DNA of 61,952 bases from positions 1 to 61,952 of the forward strand of contig CALITC010000002.1 in the NCBI GenBank assembly GCA_938041505.1, read 5' to 3'. The notes beneath the pieces are model-generated. The model was given only the letters and a program-made list of their open reading frames with translations, was not told the DNA's origin and searched no databases. Origin of the DNA: an uncultured Patescibacteria group bacterium. GTDB taxonomy: Bacteria; Patescibacteriota; JACMRA01. Positions within the stretch are counted from its first letter, which is position 1. Every line of letters starts with the position of its first letter. The position numbers and the translations under genes were made by a program. Below are positions 1 through 7,621 of the stretch, in pieces.

Positions 1-1245
1 GAACTCTTCACCATAGTATTCTGATAGCGGCTTGTCGAGATGTAAGGCGACAGTGCCTGGATCGAATAGCGTCCACTTGGCCTCTCCTTTGTCTTTGACT
101 AGGCGCTCGAAGAAGATATCATTCATCCATAGAGCGTAGAATAGATTCTTACACCGCTTCTCTTCGATTGTGAAGTGATTACCCGCATCTAAGAAATCAA
201 GAATATCAATATGCCATGGCTCCAAGTAGACAGCACATGTCCCGGCCCGCTTACCGGACTGGTTGACAGCTCCGATTACCGAGTCAAACATTTTCATGAA
301 TGGGAGAATTCCGTTGCTCTTACCATTGGTCTTGCGGATTGGAGAGCCAGCCCCGCGCAAATCATGGATATTAATGGCGTTCCCTCCACCAAACTTAGAC
401 TGGTGAGCAAGCTGCGACATTCCACGCATAATTCCACCTACTCTGCCAGTCTCGTTGTAGTCATCACCCACGAGCGAATCTCCAATATATTGCAAATAGC
501 ATGAGGCCATCTGGTTGTACTTCGACCCAGCATGCAAGAGAATTGGTCCAGGCAAAGAAATCTTGCGATTCACCAATTGATGGTAGTACGCTTTGATCTG
601 CTCAAGTCGCTGCTTATCGTCCATTTTTTCGATATGCGATGGGTTTAGTTTGACACCTGTTGTCTGCTCAAACTCTGCAATCTCCCGATCACTACGTGGG
701 TTAAAAGTGTTGAGTCCGGTAGCTACGCGCAGAAGCATTTGACTTGGTGTCTCGGCAATCTGGCCGTCGATATGCTCAAGACCACGCTTGAAGAAGGACT
801 GAATTGCAGAGTAATCATACTCCGTGAAGTCTTTATCGTAATCCACTAGATCCTCAAAAAAATCTTGATTGGCTTCGATGAATCGATAGACTCTTTCACT
901 GACACGAGTGGATTTTTCACCGAGGATTTTGTGATTATAGAGCTTGGTAAGGTTTTCGAAGAAGCTGGTTTTTGGGATGTCGAGTCGCTTATGCAGCCGA
1001 GACATCAAGATCCGGGCGCCGAGCTTAGAATAGTCAGGGTGATGAATGGCAAGAGAGGCTGCGATTCCCGCTGAAAGATTATCTAGCTCGTCGGTTGTAA
1101 TGCCATCTACCATGCGTTCGATAGTCTTCTGGGCGACAACGTCTACGTCGACTAATTCGTGAAGATCTTTGGCGAATGATTCGAGTTTTACTAAAATTTT
1201 GTTGAAGTCTACTGCTTCGATTCCGTTGGATGTTTGTACTTGCAT
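1..1245 (-). CDS. nrdA: Class I ribonucleotide reductase, large (alpha) subunit, 3' part outside window
   Basis: Reduces ribonucleotides to deoxyribonucleotides together with the NrdB radical subunit. The frame stays open for 415 codons from the ATG at 1245 to the window edge, so the C-terminus is missing. Residues 1-85 form an ATP-cone allosteric domain ending in an HHPDYSKLGARI segment. The catalytic barrel follows: ASCYLQ with Cys249 (equivalent to one of the two redox-active cysteines), FGGGNAINIHDLRGAGSPIR, and the family signature KRAGTCAVYLEPWHIDILDF at 332-351. The finger-loop cysteine that forms the thiyl radical would lie beyond the edge. It is separated from nrdB by three unrelated genes in the same orientation. 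About 210 bp lies upstream of the start, without an obvious NrdR box. The family assignment is secure. Confidence 0.96.
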   Translation of the reverse strand, partial: MQVQTSNGIEAVDFNKILVKLESFAKDLHELVDVDVVAQKTIERMVDGITTDELDNLSAGIAASLAIHHPDYSKLGARILMSRLHKRLDIPKTSFFENLTKLYNHKILGEKSTRVSERVYRFIEANQDFFEDLVDYDKDFTEYDYSAIQSFFKRGLEHIDGQIAETPSQMLLRVATGLNTFNPRSDREIAEFEQTTGVKLNPSHIEKMDDKQRLEQIKAYYHQLVNRKISLPGPILLHAGSKYNQMASCYLQYIGDSLVGDDYNETGRVGGIMRGMSQLAHQSKFGGGNAINIHDLRGAGSPIRKTNGKSNGILPFMKMFDSVIGAVNQSGKRAGTCAVYLEPWHIDILDFLDAGNHFTIEEKRCKNLFYALWMNDIFFERLVKDKGEAKWTLFDPGTVALHLDKPLSEYYGEEF

Positions 1246-1456
1246 AAGCTGGTGGTTGTTTTTGAAATAATTTCTTGTTTGGTAATGTAATGAATTCTTA
1301 ATTCGACCATTTGCAGGCTGTGGGACGTATTGAATTCTGATATATAAATAACAGCCGAAACCGGTCGAGAGTTTTTGCGTCTCGTTTTGGCGGTCCAAAA
1401 TGAGACCTTAATCTTTAAACTTAAATAAAGATAATGTAGATGAGTAAAGTTGTTTT
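1246..1456. other. Intergenic region upstream of nrdA
   Basis: About 210 bp. No ORF, RNA gene or clear terminator was recognised. No convincing NrdR box is visible, in contrast to the region upstream of nrdR. Confidence 0.5.
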
Positions 1457-1723
1457 CTAGACTTCTCCTTTTTCTAGAATATCCAGGGCTTCAATTACCG
1501 CGTCTTCGTCCAGTTCTCTAGTATCCTCGGCGCGGTTCATTTCGTCGTTTACCATGTATTTTACTTTGTCGATGATGATGTCGCGGTCTTGCTCTGTTAC
1601 TTCGACATCTTCGTCACACACCAGATCCACTAGTTCTTGAGCAATTACTCCTGCTTCTTTGACAGGGTCTGTGGTTTCTAACAAACGGTCGGCGAATGAT
1701 TTGGTAAATTCATCTCTAGTCAT
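1457..1723 (-). CDS. Small acidic protein of unknown function
   Basis: 88 residues, rich in Asp and Glu (many in the segment from residue 34 on) and predicted largely helical, with no signal peptide or membrane segment. It starts with ATG at 1723 and ends in TAG. It lies between the nucleotide-metabolism genes and nrdA, in the same orientation, but 110 bp from the upstream membrane-protein gene. I do not recognise a family. Its position suggests only that it may be co-expressed with the reductase cluster; no function should be assigned. Confidence 0.6.
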   Translation of the reverse strand: MTRDEFTKSFADRLLETTDPVKEAGVIAQELVDLVCDEDVEVTEQDRDIIIDKVKYMVNDEMNRAEDTRELDEDAVIEALDILEKGEV

Positions 1724-1832
1724 ATATTTGTATAATTTTATTATTTTTAAATTAGTATTTTGTATTTTCTGATCTTGGTTTAACTCCCTTATGTAAAGAA
1801 TTTAAATCAAAACCAGAATTAAATATTAAGAA

Positions 1833-2357
1833 CTAATCAATTTTTTCTATCTCAGTGTAACAACCTCGTGGTTGAGATCCTTCGATGTAATTTCCATTTT
1901 CATCAAAGGAATTATCGAGATAGAGCTCTTCAACTTGTTTTGAGTACTCGCCAAATTGAAATTTTTCACCATCAATGAGTATGTAACTTTCTCCGCCTCC
2001 TATATAATCAGATTTGGAATAAGAGGTTAAATTTCTGTCATCACATGAAATAGTAGACTGTGACCAAAATCCTCCTAGCGCATAAGAATAAAATCCTATT
2101 ATCGTAATAATACATTGAAGAACTAGTAAAATAAGGAATATAAAAGATCTTTTTTTCGTCTTTTTTGTCACACGGATGATGTAGGTGAGAGCACAAGTAA
2201 CAGCGATAAATAAAGATAGAAAAGTTATGTAGGCATATCCATATTCACTTAGCTCAACTCCGATTTTAACTAACAACCACTCATTAATAATAAATAAGAG
2301 ACTAAGCAACGTAGACACTATGTATGGTACAATATAAATCAAACTTTTTTTTGTCAT
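1833..2357 (-). CDS. Integral membrane protein of unknown function
   Basis: 174 residues. Three, perhaps four, hydrophobic helices occupy roughly residues 5-110, separated by a short basic loop (RVTKKTKKRS). A soluble tail of about 60 residues follows, with several Tyr and Gly-rich turns and two Cys. It starts 4 bp after the stop of the deoxyribosyltransferase-like gene upstream, so the two are almost certainly cotranscribed. No family is recognised. The topology (membrane anchor followed by a small C-terminal domain) is all that the sequence supports. Confidence 0.6.
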   Translation of the reverse strand: MTKKSLIYIVPYIVSTLLSLLFIINEWLLVKIGVELSEYGYAYITFLSLFIAVTCALTYIIRVTKKTKKRSFIFLILLVLQCIITIIGFYSYALGGFWSQSTISCDDRNLTSYSKSDYIGGGESYILIDGEKFQFGEYSKQVEELYLDNSFDENGNYIEGSQPRGCYTEIEKID

Positions 2358-2361
2358 AATT

Positions 2362-3219
2362 CTAGATAAACATATTACTAAATATTTTTTCTATATTGCC
2401 ATATAGAATATTCGGTTTCATTCCGAGAGCTTCTAGTCTTGTTGCTTTATCTTGAGGATCTTCTAGTAAATAGATTGGTTTGTTAGCGGCATATGCAACT
2501 GCCATTTCCATTATTGTATTTGGCCCTATGTACCCAGCTTTTCCATGCTTCTCCGGATTCCAAATCAGAACTTTATCTGCTTCTTTTATTTCTTGAAAAT
2601 ACGTGTTGGTAATTCTATTCTTCTCTTCAACTAATTCTATCTCTTTCATTTTGTCCCAGTGAGTGTCTATTTTTTCTCTTTGCGGTGTTATGATTGTAAT
2701 CTTTTCTGATTCGAATCGCTGTTTAAAACGGCTCACCTCATCAACAAACTTCATTGAAGTACAAATTACGATTTTTTGCTGAGAATTATCTCGCATGCGT
2801 ATTTCTATTTGAGGAGGTTCTACGAAATAGAATTTATCGTGTTTGTGTTTGAGGGATATTCTTATATAAGCTGCTGCCCTGCTCCCTACTAATTCAGTTT
2901 CAAATACTCTTGTTGCGATTCCAGCATTTTCGTTTTCTGAACTTTTTTTGGCATTAAGTGTGCCAGGTAAGACACCATTTATTGTATAGCTATGATCATG
3001 CAGAATCTTGACCAACCCTTTGCATACTTTTTGAGATGCGTACCAGTGAGCCGGGTGCAGAATTGTATTAGGTATCTGATCACCTGCATCTCTGAGATCG
3101 AAGCTTTGATTGTTTAACCACTTATCAAATTTCTTCAGGTCTTCGTAATAACTCTCACTTTTGAATCTCTTCCAGTTCTGTTCTATACAGTTTTGTAATT
3201 TGATTTGTAGCTCAAGCAT
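2362..3219 (-). CDS. Nucleoside 2-deoxyribosyltransferase-like C-terminal domain protein
   Basis: 285 residues. The C-terminal half (about 147-285) looks like the Rossmann-like fold of the nucleoside 2-deoxyribosyltransferase superfamily: a first strand KIVICTSMKF, then a segment EADKVLIWNPEKHGKAGYIG, then NTIMEMAVAYAANKPIYLL, matching the usual 'D...N...GyiG..t..E...A....kpiy' arrangement, with Glu in the position of the family nucleophile. The N-terminal half (1-146) is not recognised. The gene starts 18 bp after the nrdB stop, so it is probably cotranscribed with nrdB. A nucleotide-salvage or nucleotide-hydrolysing role is plausible from fold and context but is inference. Confidence 0.55.
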   Translation of the reverse strand: MLELQIKLQNCIEQNWKRFKSESYYEDLKKFDKWLNNQSFDLRDAGDQIPNTILHPAHWYASQKVCKGLVKILHDHSYTINGVLPGTLNAKKSSENENAGIATRVFETELVGSRAAAYIRISLKHKHDKFYFVEPPQIEIRMRDNSQQKIVICTSMKFVDEVSRFKQRFESEKITIITPQREKIDTHWDKMKEIELVEEKNRITNTYFQEIKEADKVLIWNPEKHGKAGYIGPNTIMEMAVAYAANKPIYLLEDPQDKATRLEALGMKPNILYGNIEKIFSNMFI

Positions 3220-3237
3220 ATTAAGAAAAATTCCGAA

Positions 3238-4203
3238 TTAAAAGCTGATGGCGGCGAAGTCTAACTCCTTGTTGACTGTTTGGCGGCCGTAATTGGTACG
3301 GGTTTTTTCGTGGAAGTTGTCTTTGCGCTTCTGACCGATGGTGGCCATGAAGTTGAATGGTTGCTCTACGTTGTATTCTTTTTCACACCCAAGTTGAGTC
3401 AGCCAAGTATCTGTCACGAATTCTAAGTATTGGATCATCAGGTCTTGATTGATACCGAAGAGTCTTTCTTTGAGGGCATGACGAGTGAATTCTTTTTCTA
3501 GGTCTAGGGCTGAGATTAGGATTTCTCTGATTTCATCTTTGCTGACAGTACCTTGGTTAAATTCGTTGAATAAGAGGCAGGCAAACTCTGCATGGAGAGT
3601 CTCGTCGCGGCTAATGTACTCATTGGCTACCCCGAGAGAATTAGCTAGAATTCCGCGATCCCTGAGCCAGAAAATTGCAGCAAACGATCCGGCGAAGAAA
3701 ATCCCTTCTACAGCCAAGAAAGCTAGCAGCTTATGGTAAAACGTAACCCCTTCTCGCTCCATCCACTTGAAGCACCAGTCAGCTTTTTGTTTGATCACTG
3801 GGTGGTTGTTGATTGAGTCAAATAGTTTGTCTCGCTCTTCTTGAGTTGGGATAAATGTGTTTACAAGATTAGAGTATGTCTTAGAATGCACCGCTTCCAT
3901 CATCATCTGAAAATAGTAAAAGTAACGCACTTCAGGGATTTGCACCTGACCAACAAAATTATTAGCAATATTCTCATCCACAATACCGTCGCTAGCTGCA
4001 AAAAATGCAAGTATTTGCTTGATATAGCTCTGCTCCGCAGGTGTCATTTTGAGCCAATCTTTGTCGTCATGGGTGAGGTTGATATCAGAAGCCAACCAAA
4101 TATTTGCTTCTTGTTTATCACAAAGCTCTACCACTTTTTTGTTCGCGTTCTCAGTAAATACTGTATATCTTTTTGTGGACTGTGTTAATAATTTGTCTGA
4201 CAT
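3238..4203 (-). CDS. nrdB: Class Ia ribonucleotide reductase, small (beta) radical subunit
   Basis: Houses the di-metal centre and tyrosyl radical that activate NrdA. 321 residues, typical length. All six expected metal ligands are visible: Asp72 (SDGIVDENI), Glu103 and His106 (MEAVHSKTY), Glu166 (AVEGIFF), Glu201 and His204 (RDETLHAEF). The radical tyrosine is Tyr110, four residues after His106, so this is a Tyr-bearing (class Ia/Ib type) subunit and not one of the Phe- or Val-substituted variants. It starts with ATG at 4203, with no obvious Shine-Dalgarno sequence, 109 bp downstream of nrdR and probably in its transcript. A possible extra promoter (TTGTCG, 16 bp, TACAGT) lies in that gap. 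The identification is secure. Confidence 0.97.
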   Translation of the reverse strand: MSDKLLTQSTKRYTVFTENANKKVVELCDKQEANIWLASDINLTHDDKDWLKMTPAEQSYIKQILAFFAASDGIVDENIANNFVGQVQIPEVRYFYYFQMMMEAVHSKTYSNLVNTFIPTQEERDKLFDSINNHPVIKQKADWCFKWMEREGVTFYHKLLAFLAVEGIFFAGSFAAIFWLRDRGILANSLGVANEYISRDETLHAEFACLLFNEFNQGTVSKDEIREILISALDLEKEFTRHALKERLFGINQDLMIQYLEFVTDTWLTQLGCEKEYNVEQPFNFMATIGQKRKDNFHEKTRTNYGRQTVNKELDFAAISF

Positions 4204-4312
4204 AATAATCTAGGTTTATAATATATTTTTATGATAAATGTACTGTATTCTATAGTTTTTGGACGACAAAATACTCACCCTTATAATTCTTAAGAGAAAT
4301 GTATTTCGTGTT

Positions 4313-4759
4313 TTACGATTTTGATTGAATAATGTGAATGAAGTCTTCTACATTTTCAAAATTACTAAACATAGCAGAATAGCAAATGAATGCTACCTTG
4401 TCTACTTCTTTGAGATGCTTAAGAACGAGCTTCCCTACTTTTACTGCAGTGATTGGGCCACCTTCCAATAATAATATATCCTCTGTAACTTTTTGCGCGA
4501 TCATCTGAATGGTTGAAGTATCTACCGGCCGCTTATTGAATGCTTTTCGAATACTTCCTTCTAACTTATCTTCAGAAAATGCTACCAGGTTTCCGTTCCT
4601 TTTCTTAATCATAAGATCGAGAACTTTTGCCTCTTCTACGGTGGTGAATCTATATTTACAACTTAGGCATTCTCGGCGACGACGCATTGCTTTGCCATTT
4701 TTTGAAGACCTAGAATCATAAACTTTTGTATCACTTTTTTTACATTTAGGACAAATCAT
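4313..4759 (-). CDS. nrdR: Transcriptional repressor NrdR
   Basis: Zinc-ribbon plus ATP-cone repressor that senses dATP/ATP and controls ribonucleotide reductase genes. 148 residues, standard length. The N-terminal ribbon has Cys3/Cys6 and Cys31/Cys34 around the usual DSR.....RRRREC core. The ATP-cone follows from about residue 45 (VLDLMIKKRNGNLVAFSEDKL...). It is located directly upstream of nrdB in the same orientation, and its own promoter region contains two NrdR boxes 31 bp apart, so it probably autoregulates and controls nrdB with the downstream cluster. Confidence 0.97.
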   Translation of the reverse strand: MICPKCKKSDTKVYDSRSSKNGKAMRRRRECLSCKYRFTTVEEAKVLDLMIKKRNGNLVAFSEDKLEGSIRKAFNKRPVDTSTIQMIAQKVTEDILLLEGGPITAVKVGKLVLKHLKEVDKVAFICYSAMFSNFENVEDFIHIIQSKS

Positions 4760-4765
4760 GTCGTT

Positions 4766-4806
4766 CTATATTTAGTTGTGATTGTAAGTAGTGATACTAT
4801 ATATAG
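4766..4806 (-). promoter_or_regulatory. Tandem NrdR boxes upstream of nrdR-nrdB
   Basis: Core 4797-4806 is CTATATATAG and core 4766-4775 is CTATATTTAG. The first matches the published NrdR-box core (CwAtATaTwG) exactly and the second with one change on the opposite strand. Their centres are 31 bp apart, three helical turns, which is the known spacing of paired NrdR boxes. They lie 7-47 bp upstream of the nrdR start. Confidence 0.85.
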
Positions 4807-4840
4807 TAATCTGTATCTCTTTCTATCTACTACACCTTCA

Positions 4841-4869
4841 ATAAAAAGTCATTTTTGAGTGCACGTCAA
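4841..4869 (-). promoter_or_regulatory. Candidate promoter of nrdR
   Basis: Reading leftwards: -35 TTGACG (4869-4864), 17 bp, -10 TTTTAT (4846-4841). The NrdR boxes would then sit in the 5' leader, downstream of the start of transcription. A promoter overlapping the boxes cannot be excluded. Confidence 0.4.
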
Positions 4870-5170
4870 GCGTTTTTTTAAGTTTTAATTACTCTTCCCT
4901 ACAACACGGGATAAACACAGAATTGCTTATATTAAACTTCGTATAAATATTGATTTTTGCTTATCACATTGACATTATGATATCATGTATATGCTGTATT
5001 TGAGATATCAATTACTTTACGTAGTAAGCTACTGCTCGTTGTAGATTACTTCGTCTTTGAGGTGGCATCCTTGTATGCGCTTTGTTGAATTATTACTTAA
5101 TAACTGCGGTTGCCTTGCTACCACTGCTAAAGTATAGCACAAAACTTGCGATTAAATATTTTGCTAGGAT
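4870..5170. other. Intergenic region with no recognised gene
   Basis: About 300 bp. A TTGACA hexamer (4969-4974) is followed 15 bp later by TATGCT on the plus strand, but no ORF or terminator follows it convincingly. Nothing else recognised. Confidence 0.4.
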
Positions 5171-5851
5171 TTACTTTTTGGCTTTTTTGTCTAGAGCAAA
5201 TAGATGCTTCTTAGTCTCAATGCTCACAAATATTCCTAAGAGAGTGATGGCAAGCATTTCTACATATTCCTCACCGATAACAAATTTGTAATAGTGACTC
5301 CCTACTCCAGAAGTACCCCACAATTCAATAAGCGGTATTAAGGCAATGACACCAAAGGCCCAGGCAAGATACACAAGGCTGTCCCGATAATTCTTCACAG
5401 CGTACTTGAATATAAAGTAAGCTACTACAGCAAAAATTAATAAAAATGGGATTACATAAAATACCCAAAATGATCCAATGTACCCTGTGCTGCTTATCCA
5501 GCTATTAATGCTGGCTACAAGTTGCGGGAAGTTTTGCGTCAGCGTCGACTCAAGACTCTCGTGAATCTGTCCTAGCTCGTCAATACCAAGCATTAGAAGT
5601 ATTCCTCCAATTGCACCCCAAAAAGCTTTGTAGGCACGACTTGTTTCTTTGTATAAGTATTTAAAAGCCCAGATATTGAAAAAGCTCAAATGGGCAAACC
5701 AGTAGTATTTCGCCGACTGGTATATTGTGGGAAGATTTGCCTCGTAGTCTAGATTGAAGAATGTATTGTACTTTCCTAGTGCGAGGTGAATGGGTATTAA
5801 TAAAAGGTCAAAGATTACAAACCATTTTATGTAGTTGGGTATGCGCTTCAT
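5171..5851 (-). CDS. Six-helix integral membrane protein, function unknown
   Basis: 226 residues with six hydrophobic segments (approximately 8-27, 47-66, 78-97, 122-150, 158-180, 196-213) and a Lys-rich C-terminus (DKKAKK). Between helices 3 and 4 is a polar stretch with the acidic motif GIDELGQIHESLE, which could be an active or metal-binding site. It is monocistronic, with more than 300 bp on its upstream side to the next minus-strand gene. I do not recognise a family; a membrane-bound enzyme or transporter-like role is only possible. Confidence 0.6.
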   Translation of the reverse strand: MKRIPNYIKWFVIFDLLLIPIHLALGKYNTFFNLDYEANLPTIYQSAKYYWFAHLSFFNIWAFKYLYKETSRAYKAFWGAIGGILLMLGIDELGQIHESLESTLTQNFPQLVASINSWISSTGYIGSFWVFYVIPFLLIFAVVAYFIFKYAVKNYRDSLVYLAWAFGVIALIPLIELWGTSGVGSHYYKFVIGEEYVEMLAITLLGIFVSIETKKHLFALDKKAKK

Positions 5852-6007
5852 TTTCTGTTTATGTTAGATTAACTAAGTATACATTATTTAGCAAGTGTCG
5901 TCAAAACAATAGTAATTTTCTATTTATACTTGCCAAGACATAGTATTTACCCTATCAATTACACAGAAATACTATTCTGCTCTTGTAATTGAGTATATGT
6001 AAATATA

Positions 6008-6229
6008 ATGAAATTCAAATATAAAAAAAAGTCTTATTATGTTGATTTTGATTTGTATAGGGTATATATGAATAATTTACCCATATTAATACCTAGAGTT
6101 GGATTAGTAGAAGTCTACTGCACTCGCAGAGACTATTCAAACGCATTATATATTATTTGTGCCGACAGATGCGAGCGAGATCTATCCGATTTTAGGATGA
6201 CAGTATTGCCCGTTGCCCGCCAATTATAA
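6008..6229 (+). CDS. Small hypothetical protein
   Basis: 73 codons from ATG to TAA, basic at the start (MKFKYKKKS), with four cysteines later (YCTRR, IICADRCER). No Shine-Dalgarno sequence, no recognised domain. A possible promoter (TTGCCA, 17 bp, TATCAA) lies about 60 bp upstream. It is isolated between two minus-strand genes. It may be a real small gene or a chance ORF. Confidence 0.35.
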   Translation: MKFKYKKKSYYVDFDLYRVYMNNLPILIPRVGLVEVYCTRRDYSNALYIICADRCERDLSDFRMTVLPVARQL

Positions 6230-6254
6230 TTTGTTATGCCTCCCAAAATTAAAA

Positions 6255-6280
6255 GCCCTATAGTTATTATATTATAGGGC
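6255..6280 (-). terminator. Rho-independent terminator of the RNase III-like gene
   Basis: An 8-bp inverted repeat GCCCTATA/TATAGGGC, followed on the minus strand by a T-rich tail (TTTTAATTTT). It lies about 60 bp after the stop at 6340. Confidence 0.6.
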
Positions 6281-6339
6281 ACTGCTTATGAAATACTTGT
6301 AAATTATCAAATAGAGAATAAGACATCACTCCACAGAAT

Positions 6340-7080
6340 TCATTCTATGGCTTTTTCATATTTTACAATATATTCATTATCAATAGCTGCGATCGCTTTG
6401 CTGGCTGCTGTTTCGATTGATTTTTCGTAATTGCCGCGTGATTCATAATACGACCTGGTATCAGCTTGATCACAGTTAGGTTTTGGTATTGATATTTGCA
6501 ATTCTACTCCATATCTACTTTTGGTTGATTCTCTTATTTTTACATGGCTATTAAATAATACCAACATGAGAGATTTGAGGTAATGATAATGAGTACCAGG
6601 AATATCCAGGCATATTACATTATATTTAAAATCTGTTCCTCCAAATATATGGACTAAGGAGGTCATTTCACGAAAATAGTTTATTACAAAATCATGAGCA
6701 GCGAGAAAGTTGTGCTGAAGATGGATACCAGCTACTATCGCTTCAAAAAAAGTTCCGTATTCGTGTTCTTCTTTTTTCTTCGCAGAATAAGTAGCTTTAA
6801 TTTTTAAGTGCTTATGCCAACCCATATCCCAGATATAGTGGTACATGAATTTGTTTGAATAGAGCATGTTTGTAGGTAATACCATATACACCTCTTTGTC
6901 TTCGTACATCTTGCCTATATCTTTGATTAGGCGATCACCAAACAGGGCTAGAGCCTCTTGATTATTTCCATATTTTTTAAGAGCTAATGATTGATGAACA
7001 TGACTCTTGTGTGCACAGATTGCAAGTCGTAGCTTCCTATCGAATTCAAAACCAATATCTTCTTCAAATTTTGTAACCAT
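6340..7080 (-). CDS. Divergent RNase III-like protein with partly lost catalytic residues
   Basis: 246 residues. The layout resembles ribonuclease III: an early helix with AICAHKSHVHQS (compare ALTHxS), then NQEALALFGDRLIKDIG aligned to ERLEFLGDxVL, then YGTFFEAIVAGIHLQHNF aligned to ADxxEAxIGAIYLD. A C-terminal part from about 165 has strands ending in a helix with AASKAIAAIDNE, as in a dsRNA-binding domain. In this alignment Glu38, Asp45 and Glu117 (E. coli numbering) are kept, but Glu41 is Ala and Asp114 is Thr. It ends in TGA. Catalysis may be altered or lost. Alternative: an unrelated helical protein with chance similarity. Confidence 0.45.
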   Translation of the reverse strand: MVTKFEEDIGFEFDRKLRLAICAHKSHVHQSLALKKYGNNQEALALFGDRLIKDIGKMYEDKEVYMVLPTNMLYSNKFMYHYIWDMGWHKHLKIKATYSAKKKEEHEYGTFFEAIVAGIHLQHNFLAAHDFVINYFREMTSLVHIFGGTDFKYNVICLDIPGTHYHYLKSLMLVLFNSHVKIRESTKSRYGVELQISIPKPNCDQADTRSYYESRGNYEKSIETAASKAIAAIDNEYIVKYEKAIE

Positions 7081-7167
7081 TAGAAACCTCTCCTCTTCTA
7101 GAAGGATCGAATCTCAGTAACTAGTAATTGTCAAAGTTAATTTAACAATAAACTTGGAAGACTAACA

Positions 7168-7533
7168 TCATTCTATTGTTGAGCAATTTTGACAAACACC
7201 CTCAATAACAATTGATGAATACTCTCTTTTGAAAGAATTTGTCGCATCGCTTTTTATCTTAATCTCCTCTTCCAAACATTCTACTTCATTGCAGGTCTTA
7301 CAATGAGTATGTGCATGACTATCTATGGATTCTGTCTGTTCGTAAAACGCACCCTTGTTGGTTTCTATTTTGGTAATTACCTTGGAATTTAGCATTTTTT
7401 CTAACTGACGATATATTGATGTGCGGTTGAACTTGTGCGAGAGTTTTTTTTCGATATCATTGAGACAAAGTGGAGCGCTGGTCTTTGAGAAAATATTGAG
7501 GAGTAATGATTGAAGGTTGTATTTTTTGGTCAT
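7168..7533 (-). CDS. Fur-family metal-responsive transcriptional regulator
   Basis: 121 residues, at the short end of the Fur/Zur/PerR family. The N-terminal winged helix includes the recognition region NRTSIYRQLEKMLNSKVI. The dimerisation domain has the regulatory-site segment HAHTHCKTCNEVECLE. Two CxxC pairs (CKTC and, near the end, CQNC) form the structural zinc site. Which metal or peroxide it senses cannot be read from the sequence. It is divergent from the CooC-like ATPase, sharing an 88-bp region with two palindromes. It ends in TGA. Confidence 0.88.
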   Translation of the reverse strand: MTKKYNLQSLLLNIFSKTSAPLCLNDIEKKLSHKFNRTSIYRQLEKMLNSKVITKIETNKGAFYEQTESIDSHAHTHCKTCNEVECLEEEIKIKSDATNSFKREYSSIVIEGVCQNCSTIE

Positions 7534-7570
7534 ATGGTATTGTTTGATAGTAAAGCATATTTAAAAGAAT

Positions 7571-7621
7571 TTGACAATTTTGCAATTGTGTTGCATTTTG
7601 AACTAGTTAACTTTGTAAACT
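7571..7621 (+). promoter_or_regulatory. Promoter with two palindromic operators between fur-like gene and ATPase gene
   Basis: TTGACA (7571-7576), 17 bp, CATTTT (7594-7599). Palindrome 1 (7574-7589) is ACAATT-TTGC-AATTGT and overlaps the -35 and spacer. Palindrome 2 (7605-7621) is AGTTAAC-TTT-GTAAACT and ends directly before the ATG at 7622. They are candidate binding sites for the adjacent Fur-family regulator; neither is a classical Fur box. Confidence 0.5.

Noticed and set aside
4969-4995. Plus-strand promoter-like TTGACA with TATGCT
   Set aside because: Spacing of only 15 bp and no gene, structured RNA or terminator downstream.
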